From an uncultured Dorea sp. (lineage in GTDB: Bacteria > Bacillota > Clostridia > Lachnospirales > Lachnospiraceae), in contig UQRE01000015.1 of NCBI GenBank assembly GCA_900543415.1, positions 1 to 51,146 of the forward strand: a DNA stretch of 51,146 bases. Direction: 5' to 3'. The notes under the pieces were generated by a model. It did no database searches. It was given only the letters and a program-made list of their open reading frames with translations, and was not told where the DNA came from. The translations under genes were made by a program, and so were the position numbers. Shown piece after piece: positions 9,117 through 17,939 of the stretch. Each line of letters opens with the position of its first letter. Position 1 is the stretch's first letter.

Positions 9117-12100
9117 TTATTCTATGCTCTTTAGTGATTCTACCATATCGATTTTACGCAGTTTGAAATACATCACTCCATTTACGATCATGGAGAATAA
9201 AATCGTAAATAAAAAGCTATATATATAACTTGGCAGATTGATGATTCTTCCGAACATGGCCGCCGGAACCTCCACCGTTTCAATAATAAATAAATGAAGG
9301 ATCTTACCAAGTCCTGCCCCAACAATCGTACCTATCAGTGTCAGCAGAATATTTTCCCTGTAAACATACGCTGCCACTTCAGGGTTATAAAAGCCTAACA
9401 CTCTCAAAGTCGCAAGTTCTCTTTTTCGCTCCGCTATGTTAATGGTATTCAAATTGTAAAGCACCACAAATGCCAACATTCCGGCGGAAACGATCAATAC
9501 AATAATGACCAGATTCAAACTCTTAAGCATATCATTGAGTCGCTTCTCAATATCTTTCATATAGCTTAAGCTTAATACTTCATCCCTTGCAAGAATCTTT
9601 TCCCCTGCTTCCTCCATCTGCTCTCGTGTATAGCTATCCTGCACAGAAAACAGCACTGTATTATATTCCGGCTTTTCCCCATACACCTTTTCATAATACT
9701 TAGGAGTCATATAGAGGTAATGCCCCATATAGTTTTCGCAGATATTTTGGATAACAATCTCCTTATTTCCCTCATTTTCATCTTTGATGGAAATGGTGTC
9801 GCCCACCTTCGCGTTTAGAAGCTTTGCAGTTTTTTCGCTGATAATCGCACCGTCATCAGACAATTCATAAGCTTCTTTTGTTTTGCGGTCATGAAAATGT
9901 ACGTAGTTCTCACTGGCCTTGGGCTGCCCCAGCACCATTACATAGGTCTCACGCTCATGCCCATCCTTTGTCAAAACAAGATTCTTCATATAAGCGTCCA
10001 TAAATCTGGCAATGTCTTGATTCTGCTCTAAAGAATCCGTTAATTCTTGGTGCTCGTCTTCACTTAGATTTTCTTTCAAAATCAAATTTCCATCATAACT
10101 CTGGATCTCCGTGTATTGTATATCTGCGATCTCAAATACGGAGTCCCGAATTCCATAACCGACAAGCATCAGCGCCATACAGCCGCCGATTCCGAATATG
10201 GTCATAAAAAACCGCTTCTTGTAACGCATCAGATTGCGGATCGTAGACTTCCACGTGAAATTAAGACGTTTCCAGATAAATCCTACATACTCCAGAAGTA
10301 CTCTCTTTCCAATCTTCGGCGCCGGAGGTCTCATCAGAGACGCCGGCTGTTCTCCCAGTTCCCGATAACAGGAAAATACCGTTGCAAACATCGTACAAGC
10401 CACCGCGGCAATGGAAGCCTCAATTGCGTAAGCCCAGTCATACGGTACTAGTATCTCAGGAATGTGCTGATACATAATTCCGTAAGCATATATGATAATG
10501 AACGGAAGTACCTTCTCCCCAATGAGTACGCCGATGATACTTCCACCTGCTGTTGCAAGAAGTGCATAACCCAGATATTTGGAAACGATCGCCCATTTAC
10601 TGTAGCCAAGCGCCTTCATTGTACCAATCTGGGTACGCTGTTCTTCTACCATTCGCGTCATACTTGTCAAGCTGATCAGTGCAGCCACAAGGAAAAAGAT
10701 TACCGGAAATACCTTTCCGATGGCGCGCATTCGATCTGCATTTTCCCCATATCCGTCATGCTCCGGAAGATTACTCCTGTCATAGACATACCACTTGGGA
10801 TCTTCAATCTCCGCCAGCTCTTCCTCTGCATCCGCTATCTTTGCTTCTCCATCAGCAATCTCGTCCTCTGCCTCTTTCTTGCCCTCTTCGTATTCTGCCT
10901 TGGCATCTTCAAGCGTCGTCTCGTTTTCTGCAATTTCCGCTTCTCCGGATGCTAGCTCCTGTTCCTTCTCATCAATCTGCGCCCATCCGGATGCAAGTTG
11001 TCCTTTGCCCGACTCAATCTGAGAATAAGCATCGGAAAGCTGCTGCTTACTGGAATCAAGCGCTGCCTTCGTATCCGCAAGCTGCTGCTCTTTTGCCGCC
11101 AGTTCTGCCTTGGAATTATTTAACGCGGTAAGCTTAGACTGATAGTCTTGTTCCTGCGTTTCTAAGGCTTTTAATCCCTCATTTACCTCTGAGATACCAG
11201 TCTCCAGTTCCTCAATAGAAGCGCCATACTGTTCTTCCCATGTTTGATGAAGTTCTTCATAATTCTCATCCTCCGGCTTAGGCTCCAGACTCATAATATA
11301 GGCAAGCCGTCCTTCTAATTCCTTAAGTTTCCCCTGTGCTTCTTTCTTTGCCTCGTCTAATTGCTTGCGATATGCTTCAAGTCCCGCCTCTCCTTTCGCA
11401 ATTTCTTCCAATGCTTCCGGTTTTGCTGCCTCAAACTGAGCAAGCCCTGCCTCGTAAGCTTCCGTTCCCTCCTGCCATTTTTTCAGTCCGCTGCTATATT
11501 GAGTTTTCGCTTCTGTAAGCTCATCTTCTTTGGAATTTAACGTTGTCTTAGCTGACGATATCTGACTTTTCCCGTCTGCAATCTGCTGTTTTGCTTCTGT
11601 AAGTTTAGCTTCACCATCATCAATCTGTGCTTTCGCATCATCCAGCTCTTCCTGAGCTTTCAGCTTCCCTTCTTCTAACTCTGCTTTTGCATCATCAATT
11701 TCAGACTGCGCATCATCCACAATCTCCTGTTTGCGGATTTGTCCCCGCTCTCCGGTAATCTCCTCAATGCGATCCAGAACGGTTTCGATTTTCTTATCAT
11801 ATTCCTCGGTATAAGCGATTAAGTTTTCCGCCCCTTCTACCTGTACGTATGCCTCCGTAAATACATCCAGTGCGAAAGTCTTCGCCGGAACAAACAGAAA
11901 TCCGCTGACACTTCCGCTTCCAATGGTGGTCGAACCTCGTCCAAAGGAAATGTAGCATGGGCTGTTTCCAATTCCTACAACCTTATATTTCTCCTGTTTT
12001 AAGGTATCTGATATTGGATCATCTGTCCCGCTTTTTAGGGTGATCATATCGCCCACTTTATAGCCCATATCATCATCTACCAGACACTCTCCTATTTTCT

Positions 12101-12476
12101 TCGGCAGACGTCCTTCCGATACAGTCACATGATTCATATTTTCCGGAAGAGACATCACATGAAATACATATTGCTTCTTCTTCGTTTCACAGAGCATGTC
12201 CGCACTATATGCTCCTTCCACCCTTTCAACACCTTCTACTGCTTCTATGGCATCTATATCATCGTCTGTGATTCCGAAGGTACTAATCGCCTGTATATCC
12301 ATCAATTCTTCTTGGTCAAAATAATGGTCTCCCGTAATGCGCATGGATGGTTCGGAAGCGCGAATTCCGGAGAAAAAAGCAACTCCCAGCGCAACAATAA
12401 AAAGAATCGACAGAAATCTGCCCAGACTCTTTCGAATTTCCATATAAAAATCTTTTCTTGTTGCTTTTGTACCCAT
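9117..12476 (-). CDS. FtsX-family ABC permease with giant coiled-coil insert
   Basis: A 1119-residue permease. One membrane segment lies near residues 20-38. An extracytoplasmic region follows, of which residues about 250-556 form an almost continuous Ala/Glu/Lys/Gln-rich coiled coil with repeated DGEAK- and ASGEAE-like units. Three membrane segments then lie from about 590, a second extracytoplasmic domain, and a C-terminal FtsX block with three segments. The partner ATPase gene is 17 bases upstream. The coiled coil probably spans the cell wall or contacts extracellular partners, as in exporters and FtsEX-like mechanotransmitters; that is inference. There is no kinase or regulator gene next to it. 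Confidence 0.85.
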   Translation of the reverse strand: MGTKATRKDFYMEIRKSLGRFLSILFIVALGVAFFSGIRASEPSMRITGDHYFDQEELMDIQAISTFGITDDDIDAIEAVEGVERVEGAYSADMLCETKKKQYVFHVMSLPENMNHVTVSEGRLPKKIGECLVDDDMGYKVGDMITLKSGTDDPISDTLKQEKYKVVGIGNSPCYISFGRGSTTIGSGSVSGFLFVPAKTFALDVFTEAYVQVEGAENLIAYTEEYDKKIETVLDRIEEITGERGQIRKQEIVDDAQSEIDDAKAELEEGKLKAQEELDDAKAQIDDGEAKLTEAKQQIADGKSQISSAKTTLNSKEDELTEAKTQYSSGLKKWQEGTEAYEAGLAQFEAAKPEALEEIAKGEAGLEAYRKQLDEAKKEAQGKLKELEGRLAYIMSLEPKPEDENYEELHQTWEEQYGASIEELETGISEVNEGLKALETQEQDYQSKLTALNNSKAELAAKEQQLADTKAALDSSKQQLSDAYSQIESGKGQLASGWAQIDEKEQELASGEAEIAENETTLEDAKAEYEEGKKEAEDEIADGEAKIADAEEELAEIEDPKWYVYDRSNLPEHDGYGENADRMRAIGKVFPVIFFLVAALISLTSMTRMVEEQRTQIGTMKALGYSKWAIVSKYLGYALLATAGGSIIGVLIGEKVLPFIIIYAYGIMYQHIPEILVPYDWAYAIEASIAAVACTMFATVFSCYRELGEQPASLMRPPAPKIGKRVLLEYVGFIWKRLNFTWKSTIRNLMRYKKRFFMTIFGIGGCMALMLVGYGIRDSVFEIADIQYTEIQSYDGNLILKENLSEDEHQELTDSLEQNQDIARFMDAYMKNLVLTKDGHERETYVMVLGQPKASENYVHFHDRKTKEAYELSDDGAIISEKTAKLLNAKVGDTISIKDENEGNKEIVIQNICENYMGHYLYMTPKYYEKVYGEKPEYNTVLFSVQDSYTREQMEEAGEKILARDEVLSLSYMKDIEKRLNDMLKSLNLVIIVLIVSAGMLAFVVLYNLNTINIAERKRELATLRVLGFYNPEVAAYVYRENILLTLIGTIVGAGLGKILHLFIIETVEVPAAMFGRIINLPSYIYSFLFTILFSMIVNGVMYFKLRKIDMVESLKSIE

Positions 12477-12493
12477 GTGTCACCTCTAATTTA

Positions 12494-13198
12494 TTACCAC
12501 TCTATTGTCTCTACCGGAACCGGCGATGGATTTTCAACAATTTTTGACACCCGTCCGTTTTTAATCTTGATCACACGATCAGCCATCGGTGCAATTGCCG
12601 AATTATGCGTGATTAAAACTACCGTCATTCCGCGCTTCCGGCATGTGTCTTGAAGAAGCTTTAAAATAGCTTTTCCAGTGTTATAATCAAGCGCTCCCGT
12701 AGGCTCATCACATAAGAGAAGCTTCGGGTTCTTGGCGAGCGCTCTTGCAATAGACACTCTCTGCTGTTCTCCGCCGGATAACTGCGCCGGAAAATTTCCC
12801 AAGCGGTCTCCAAGCCCTACATCCTCCAGCACCTCTTTGGCATCCATAGGATCTTTACAAATCTGAAGTGCAAGTTCTACATTTTCAAGCGCAGTAAGGT
12901 TTGGAATCAGATTGTAAAACTGAAATACAAAACCAATATCGTCTCTTCGATATGCGGTAAGCTGCTTCTGAGAATATTTTGCAATATCTGTTCCGTCAAC
13001 GAGAACTTGTCCTTCTGTTGCAGTATCCATACCTCCGAGAATATTAAGTACCGTTGTCTTTCCCGCTCCGCTTGGTCCGACTACAACAGCAAATTCTCCC
13101 TTTTGAATCTCAAAATCAATTCCATCTGCCGCCATAATCTTTACTTCACCCATTTGATATATTTTTTTCACATCTTTTAATGCAACAAATCCGCTCAT
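12494..13198 (-). CDS. ABC transporter ATP-binding protein
   Basis: A 234-residue MacB/LolD-type ATPase. Walker A GPSGAGKTT is near residue 41, the signature is LSGGEQQRVSIARA and Walker B is LLCDEPTGALD. It forms an operon with the coiled-coil permease downstream (17-base gap with a GGTGACAC-like site). Upstream lies an 18-bp palindrome that may be the control site for the pair. Confidence 0.92.
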   Translation of the reverse strand: MSGFVALKDVKKIYQMGEVKIMAADGIDFEIQKGEFAVVVGPSGAGKTTVLNILGGMDTATEGQVLVDGTDIAKYSQKQLTAYRRDDIGFVFQFYNLIPNLTALENVELALQICKDPMDAKEVLEDVGLGDRLGNFPAQLSGGEQQRVSIARALAKNPKLLLCDEPTGALDYNTGKAILKLLQDTCRKRGMTVVLITHNSAIAPMADRVIKIKNGRVSKIVENPSPVPVETIEW

Positions 13199-13236
13199 AG
13201 CCTTCCTCCGAACGATTCATTATAATTGTTCATTGT

Positions 13237-13254
13237 ATGATATAATTATATCAT
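13237..13254. promoter_or_regulatory. 18-bp perfect palindrome upstream of the ABC operon
   Basis: ATGATATAATTATATCAT reads identically on both strands. It lies about 40 bases before the ATPase start, among TATAAT-like -10 sequences on both strands, in the spacer between the divergent ABC and acetyltransferase genes. It may be an operator; its AT-richness lowers confidence. Confidence 0.4.
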
Positions 13255-13347
13255 TTATAATAGCAGAAGAGAATTCACATTTTCTAAAAGTATTATAAAT
13301 TCACCATACAATAAACCAGTTATACGAAAATAAATGGAGGGATACCT

Positions 13348-13851
13348 ATGAGTCAGACATTTTCTATTCAACCAGCAAAAACCGATAAGCAGATAAAAGA
13401 CATTGCCGATCTGGCAGAAATTATCTGGAACCAACATTTCACACCGATCATTGGTAAAGAACAAGTGGACTATATGGTTGAAAAATTTCAGTCTTTCCCT
13501 GCAATAAAAAATCAGATTACGAAAGACGGTTATGAATATTTTGAGATTTTCTGTGATGACACATTGGCTGGATATACTGGAATACACGCAGAAACAGGAA
13601 AACTTTTCCTTAGCAAGCTATATATTCACCCCGATTTCAGAGGACGACATCTTGCTACGAAAGCATTTCAATATTTGATTGATATTTGCAAAGAACGGGG
13701 ACTTAAGAAAATCTGGCTTACTTGCAATAAGCACAATGACAACACTTTGAAGATTTATGACCATCTTGGTTTGCAGATTACAGATTCACAGGTGGCGGAT
13801 ATTGGAAATGGATTTGTGATGGACGATTACATTTTGACATATGAGATTTAG
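13348..13851 (+). CDS. GNAT-family N-acetyltransferase
   Basis: A 167-residue cytosolic acetyltransferase. The acetyl-CoA binding motif is visible as LYIHPDFRGRHLATKAF (the Q/RxxGxG/A region). The following helix and the C-terminal NDNTLKIYDHLGL segment are typical of GNAT enzymes. The ribosome binding site GGAGGG lies 9 bases before the ATG. The substrate is unknown. It stands alone, divergent from the ABC operon, with a hairpin repeat and terminator after it. Confidence 0.85.
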   Translation: MSQTFSIQPAKTDKQIKDIADLAEIIWNQHFTPIIGKEQVDYMVEKFQSFPAIKNQITKDGYEYFEIFCDDTLAGYTGIHAETGKLFLSKLYIHPDFRGRHLATKAFQYLIDICKERGLKKIWLTCNKHNDNTLKIYDHLGLQITDSQVADIGNGFVMDDYILTYEI

Positions 13852-13858
13852 CGCAAAC

Positions 13859-13909
13859 CGCCTTGCTTCACACCAAATCACTTCGTGCTTTGGTGCGCGG
13901 GCTTTCGCC
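13859..13909. repeat. 51-bp hairpin element, copy 1
   Basis: The first of two identical 51-base copies. On the minus strand it contains GGCGAAAGCC (a GAAA-tetraloop hairpin) and then CACCAAA...TTTGGTG, a longer hairpin whose stem is extended by CAC/GTG around a GAA loop. The layout resembles REP-type elements. Confidence 0.85.
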
Positions 13910-13924
13910 ACTCTTCTCTCTTTT

Positions 13925-13975
13925 CGCCTTGCTTCACACCAAATCACTTCGTGCTTTGGTGCGCGGGCTTTCGCC
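13925..13975. repeat. 51-bp hairpin element, copy 2
   Basis: Identical over 51 bases to the copy at 13859-13909 and in the same orientation, 15 bases downstream. A short minus-strand reading frame across both copies merely repeats the same 17-residue translation and is not a gene. Confidence 0.85.
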
Positions 13976-13990
13976 CTATAATAACTCAAA

Positions 13991-14030
13991 AACCAGCAGA
14001 TGAACACAAGTGCTCTCCTGCTGGTTTTTT
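13991..14030. terminator. Bidirectional terminator
   Basis: AACCAGCAG (13991-13999) pairs with CTGCTGGTT (14018-14026). A T run follows on the plus strand and an A run flanks the other side, so it can end both the acetyltransferase and the PurF-like transcripts. Confidence 0.8.
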
Positions 14031-14059
14031 CCTTATTGCAAGGCTCAATGCTTTCGCGA

Positions 14060-15472
14060 CTATTCTTTTCCGTTGAAGCAGTATGTGCATACTTTGCATG
14101 GATCGATGCCGATGGATTCGATCAGATCGTCCAATCTGTGGTAGCGGAGTGTGGTAAAGTTCTGTCTTTTACGGATTTCTTCTACCATGCGCTCATACCG
14201 CTCTGTTGTCGGATCTGCATACTCGTCCAATGCTTCTTTGGAACATTCTCCGCCTTCCAAATCTCTGATTACTCGTCTTGTGATCAGATCCATCTCTGAT
14301 TTTGAACGGGAGAAGTTCAAATATTTACAACCATATAACAGTGGTGGACATGCCGGACGTACGTGTACTTCTTTGGCGCCACTTCTGTACAGAAATTCTG
14401 TTGTTTCACGAAGCTGTGTTCCTCTGACAATGGAATCGTCAATCAGAAGAAGTTTTTTATCTTCAATCAATGCCTGTACCGGAATTAATTTCATACGGGC
14501 AATCAGATTTCTCTGACTCTGTGTACTAGGCATAAAAGAACGCGGCCATGTCGGCGTATATTTAATAAACGGTCTTGCGTAAGGAATACCCGAAGCATTC
14601 GCATAACCGATCGCATGGGCAATCCCCGAATCCGGAACCCCTGCCACAATGTCCGGTTTCACAGAATCTCCATCCCTCTTTGCAAGCATACTTCCACATT
14701 TATAACGCATCTCTTCTACATTCACACCTTCATAAGAAGAAGTCGGATATCCATAATACACCCATAAGAAAGAACAGATTTTCATCTCTTCTCTGGCTTC
14801 GCTTAAAACTTCTACTTTCTCCGGTGTTACATATACAATCTCGGAAGGACCAAGCTCTTTATAATCTCGGAAGCCAAGATTAATATATGCATGACTTTCA
14901 AAAGACACACAATAAGCTCCCTCTTTCTGACCGATCACAAGCGGAGTTCTTCCGTAACGGTCTCTCGCAGCATAGATTCCTTCTCCCGTCATAACAAGAA
15001 GCGTCATCGAACCATCTACACGCTCCTGAACATACTTAATACCTTCCAGAATACTATCTTTTTCACAGATCATGGCAGCAATCATTTCCGTCATATTGAT
15101 CTGTCCATTAGACATTTCCTGAAAATGAGAATGCGCTCCTTCGTAAAGGCTTTGTAACAGCTCTTCAGAGTTATTCACCTTTCCGACAGTTGTAATGGCA
15201 AAGCTTCCAAGCTTTGAGCTGATGATGAGTGGCTGCGGCTCATAATCGGAAATACATCCAATGCCGATATTTCCTTTCATCTCTCCCACATCTTTGTCGA
15301 ATTTGGTACGAAATGGTGAATTTTCAATATTGTGAATAGCACGGTTAAATCCGTCTTCTCCGTGCGTTGTCATTCCTGCACGCCTTGTTCCAAGATGCGA
15401 ATGATAATCCACACCATAAAAAAGTTCCAATACACAGTCCTGTTTTGATGCTACACCAAAAAATCCTCCCAT
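14060..15472 (-). CDS. PurF-like phosphoribosyltransferase without the glutaminase Cys
   Basis: A 470-residue protein with the layout of amidophosphoribosyltransferase. Its C-terminal half has the PRPP-binding loop (LLIDDSIVRGTQ) and Cys positions matching the Fe-S ligands of Bacillus-type PurF (ICSFLW, RPACPPLLYGC, DPCKVC). The N-terminal class II glutaminase domain starts MGGFFGVAS where PurF normally has CGVFG, so the nucleophile Cys is absent. The NG motif is also lost (VGKVNN). The start is fixed by AAAGGAGAACAGCT before the ATG. It may use free ammonia or do something else; a true purF is expected elsewhere. Confidence 0.8.
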   Translation of the reverse strand: MGGFFGVASKQDCVLELFYGVDYHSHLGTRRAGMTTHGEDGFNRAIHNIENSPFRTKFDKDVGEMKGNIGIGCISDYEPQPLIISSKLGSFAITTVGKVNNSEELLQSLYEGAHSHFQEMSNGQINMTEMIAAMICEKDSILEGIKYVQERVDGSMTLLVMTGEGIYAARDRYGRTPLVIGQKEGAYCVSFESHAYINLGFRDYKELGPSEIVYVTPEKVEVLSEAREEMKICSFLWVYYGYPTSSYEGVNVEEMRYKCGSMLAKRDGDSVKPDIVAGVPDSGIAHAIGYANASGIPYARPFIKYTPTWPRSFMPSTQSQRNLIARMKLIPVQALIEDKKLLLIDDSIVRGTQLRETTEFLYRSGAKEVHVRPACPPLLYGCKYLNFSRSKSEMDLITRRVIRDLEGGECSKEALDEYADPTTERYERMVEEIRKRQNFTTLRYHRLDDLIESIGIDPCKVCTYCFNGKE

Positions 15473-15524
15473 AGCTGTTCTCCTTTTTTATTCCATTAAG
15501 TGATATTTATTTTTTACACTAGAG

Positions 15525-15553
15525 ATTGTAGCACACTGTTTTCCATTTCTCAA
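15525..15553 (-). promoter_or_regulatory. Promoter for the PurF-like gene
   Basis: On the minus strand TTGAGA (15548-15553) and TACAAT (15525-15530) are separated by 17 bases, about 50 bases before the start. Confidence 0.65.
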
Positions 15554-15592
15554 GAATTTCCTATAGGATTCCAATGCCCTCGTATCTATCTT

Positions 15593-17155
15593 TTAAAACA
15601 TTTCACTGCAAAGCTGCTGCATTTTCTCATGTATGATCGGCATATCGCGCTCATCTGTCATCGTTACAAGTACATCACCTGCAAGAAGCCTTGTCTGTCC
15701 CCGCGGGATCAGTTCTTCTGCCCCTCGCTGAATTGCCACCAACAGGCAATTATCCGGCCATTCTGTGTCACAGATCCGTGTTTCTTCTACTCTTGAGCCT
15801 TGATGAATCACATAATTTGTCAAGATTTTCTGCCCATGTCCCTCCGGCACCTGCACTCCCTGTTTTGCAAGAAGACGATCAAGGAGGCTTTCATAGATCG
15901 GCTTAGATTTCAAAAGTGTTGCCACAACATACGCCACAATAGATACAATAGCCAGAGACAACATCTGGCTCAACGATCCTGTCATTTCAAAAATCAAAAT
16001 GATTCCTGTCAAAGGTGCTCTTACAATTGCGGAAAAATAGCCTGCCATAGCAAGCAGAACAAAATTATTGATATACATGCTATCTAAGCCAAAAAACTGT
16101 ACACCGACTGCCGCGAATGCTCCTCCGATAAATCCTCCGATCACCAACAGTGGGAAGAAAATACCGCCCGGGGCTCCTGAGCCAAAGCTGATTGCCGAAA
16201 ATAAAAATCGTCCGAGCAACAATAATAAAATCGTTCCCAGCATCATCTCTGTATGTGTCAGCTCTTCAATCAACGCATGTCCGCTTCCAAGAAGCTGCGG
16301 CGCTGTAAATCCAATGAGTCCTGCGCACAAAAAAGGCACAACTATTTTCATTGTCGGATTTAGAAACGTTGCTTTCTGATAACACTCCTGCGCCTTCAAC
16401 GTAAACCAATTATAAAAAGCACCTGTAATACCAAGCACCACGCCAAGGAGCAATATCATCCAATAATACTCCATGGGAAGTGCCTTTAGGATATCAAATT
16501 GAAAAACAGAATCCATCCCCAATATCGTAGAGCTTAAAAAATCCGCTGTCAAAGAAGCTGACATCACCGACACAAGCACAGATACTGAAAAATTCTTATG
16601 CACTTCCTCCAATGAAAACATTACTCCGGCAAGCGGTGCATGAAAAGCGGCTGCCAGACCCGCGCTTGCGCCACAGGTCAGAAGAAATTTTTCTTCTGTT
16701 TTTCCTCTGTCTAATCCACGAGATATTCCTTTTCCCACCATGGCGCCCAACTGAATTGACGGACCTTCTCTTCCAAGTGCCAGACCACCCAGCATACACA
16801 AGAAACCGCCCAGAAATTTCGACGGAAGCACCTTCCACCACACTTGATCAAGCTTTCCGGCCATTTCACCTTCCAGCTGCGGAATTCCACTTCCTGATAT
16901 CATAGATTCATATTTCAAAAGTCTTGCCACGACACATGCCAACAGGACAAGCACTATCAGCCATCCTGCCATCCGCAGCGGATTCCCCTTTGTAAATGTT
17001 AAAATCTTCTGAGTCCACTGTCCGGCATACCCTAAGACAATTCGGTAAAGGAGCACCACAAAACCTGCGATTGCTCCCACCAGAATCCCCTCTCCTATTA
17101 AAATAACCTGAAATCGCTCTGCACGTTTGATCGTGCCTTTCGCATCATGATTCAC
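15593..17155 (-). CDS. ClC-family chloride transporter with TrkA-C domain
   Basis: A 520-residue polytopic membrane protein. The ClC signature motifs are present: GSGIPQLEG, GREGPSIQLGA with the gating Glu, and GAPGGIFFP. FSLEEVHKNF carries an acidic residue at the position of the proton glutamate of ClC exchangers, so Cl-/H+ antiport is more likely than a channel. A soluble C-terminal TrkA-C (RCK_C) domain, about residues 440-520, suggests ligand gating. It lies 28 bases after the AIM24-family gene and is probably cotranscribed with it. Confidence 0.92.
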   Translation of the reverse strand: MNHDAKGTIKRAERFQVILIGEGILVGAIAGFVVLLYRIVLGYAGQWTQKILTFTKGNPLRMAGWLIVLVLLACVVARLLKYESMISGSGIPQLEGEMAGKLDQVWWKVLPSKFLGGFLCMLGGLALGREGPSIQLGAMVGKGISRGLDRGKTEEKFLLTCGASAGLAAAFHAPLAGVMFSLEEVHKNFSVSVLVSVMSASLTADFLSSTILGMDSVFQFDILKALPMEYYWMILLLGVVLGITGAFYNWFTLKAQECYQKATFLNPTMKIVVPFLCAGLIGFTAPQLLGSGHALIEELTHTEMMLGTILLLLLGRFLFSAISFGSGAPGGIFFPLLVIGGFIGGAFAAVGVQFFGLDSMYINNFVLLAMAGYFSAIVRAPLTGIILIFEMTGSLSQMLSLAIVSIVAYVVATLLKSKPIYESLLDRLLAKQGVQVPEGHGQKILTNYVIHQGSRVEETRICDTEWPDNCLLVAIQRGAEELIPRGQTRLLAGDVLVTMTDERDMPIIHEKMQQLCSEMF

Positions 17156-17183
17156 AGTTCTCTACTCCTCATCGTTACATTTC

Positions 17184-17864
17184 TTATGATCCTGACGGCA
17201 TATAAGGTCTCAACACTCCTGCCACATTGCTGATCGGCATAGTCTGAAGCCATACATGTCCCGGTCCGGTAATGACAGTGTTAAATACACCCTCTCCGCC
17301 AAACAGCATGTTCTTCACTCCCGGAACACTGCGGATCTCCATATTACAGCTCGGTGTCATAGCTGCTAAATGTCCGGTATCTACAACAATCTGCTGTCCC
17401 GGCTGAAGATCGTATTCGACCACATGTCCATCAAATTCTGCAAAGACAATTCCCTGTCCGCTCACCCTCTGCATAATAAAGCCTTCACCGCCAAACAGAC
17501 CTGCACCAAGCTTTTTATTAAAGAAAATAGAGAGATTTACGCTTGCTTCTCCTGCTAAAAACGCACTCTTTTGAAATACCATCTCCTGCCCCGGGGCAAT
17601 TTGAAATGCTTTGATCGATCCCGGAAAGCTGGATGCAAATGCAATCAATCCATTTCCTCCCTGTGCAGTGTACACATTCTGGAACATTTTCTCTCCTGCA
17701 AACATTCTGCCGAATGCTTTCCCGATTCCGCCATTGGTCGTTGTCTCCATCAACATATTAGGCGACATCCATGACATGCTTCCGCCCTCATTGATCATTT
17801 TCTCTCCGCCTTCCAATTCACAGATTACAACCGGAAGTGTCTCTCCTACTATTTGATATCTCAT
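17184..17864 (-). CDS. AIM24/TIGR00266-family protein
   Basis: A 226-residue beta-rich soluble protein of the AIM24 family. Typical elements are the glycine-rich segments QNVYTAQGGNGLIAFAS, the FGGEGFIMQRVSGQG stretch and the late FGGEGVFNTVITGPG repeat. The start at 17864 is chosen because GGAGG lies 9 bases before it; an upstream GTG at 17882 overlaps that site. Its molecular function is not known. It is probably transcribed with the ClC gene. Confidence 0.85.
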   Translation of the reverse strand: MRYQIVGETLPVVICELEGGEKMINEGGSMSWMSPNMLMETTTNGGIGKAFGRMFAGEKMFQNVYTAQGGNGLIAFASSFPGSIKAFQIAPGQEMVFQKSAFLAGEASVNLSIFFNKKLGAGLFGGEGFIMQRVSGQGIVFAEFDGHVVEYDLQPGQQIVVDTGHLAAMTPSCNMEIRSVPGVKNMLFGGEGVFNTVITGPGHVWLQTMPISNVAGVLRPYMPSGS

Positions 17865-17939
17865 ACAAAAATACCTCCTCACACATTTATGTTTTCATCA
17901 TAATGTGGAGGAGGATGTTCTGTCAATTATTATCTGATA

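Noticed and set aside
10116..11131. Several plus-strand reading frames inside the coiled-coil permease gene
   Set aside because: They are shadows caused by the repetitive coiled-coil codons on the other strand, without ribosome binding sites or recognisable protein sequence.
13859..13975. CRISPR array
   Set aside because: There are only two repeat units with a 15-base spacer, no cas genes are present, and the repeat folds as two hairpins of REP type.
13786..14007. Minus-strand reading frame with a repeated 17-residue peptide
   Set aside because: It is only the translation of the duplicated 51-bp hairpin element and overlaps the acetyltransferase gene and a terminator; there is no ribosome binding site.
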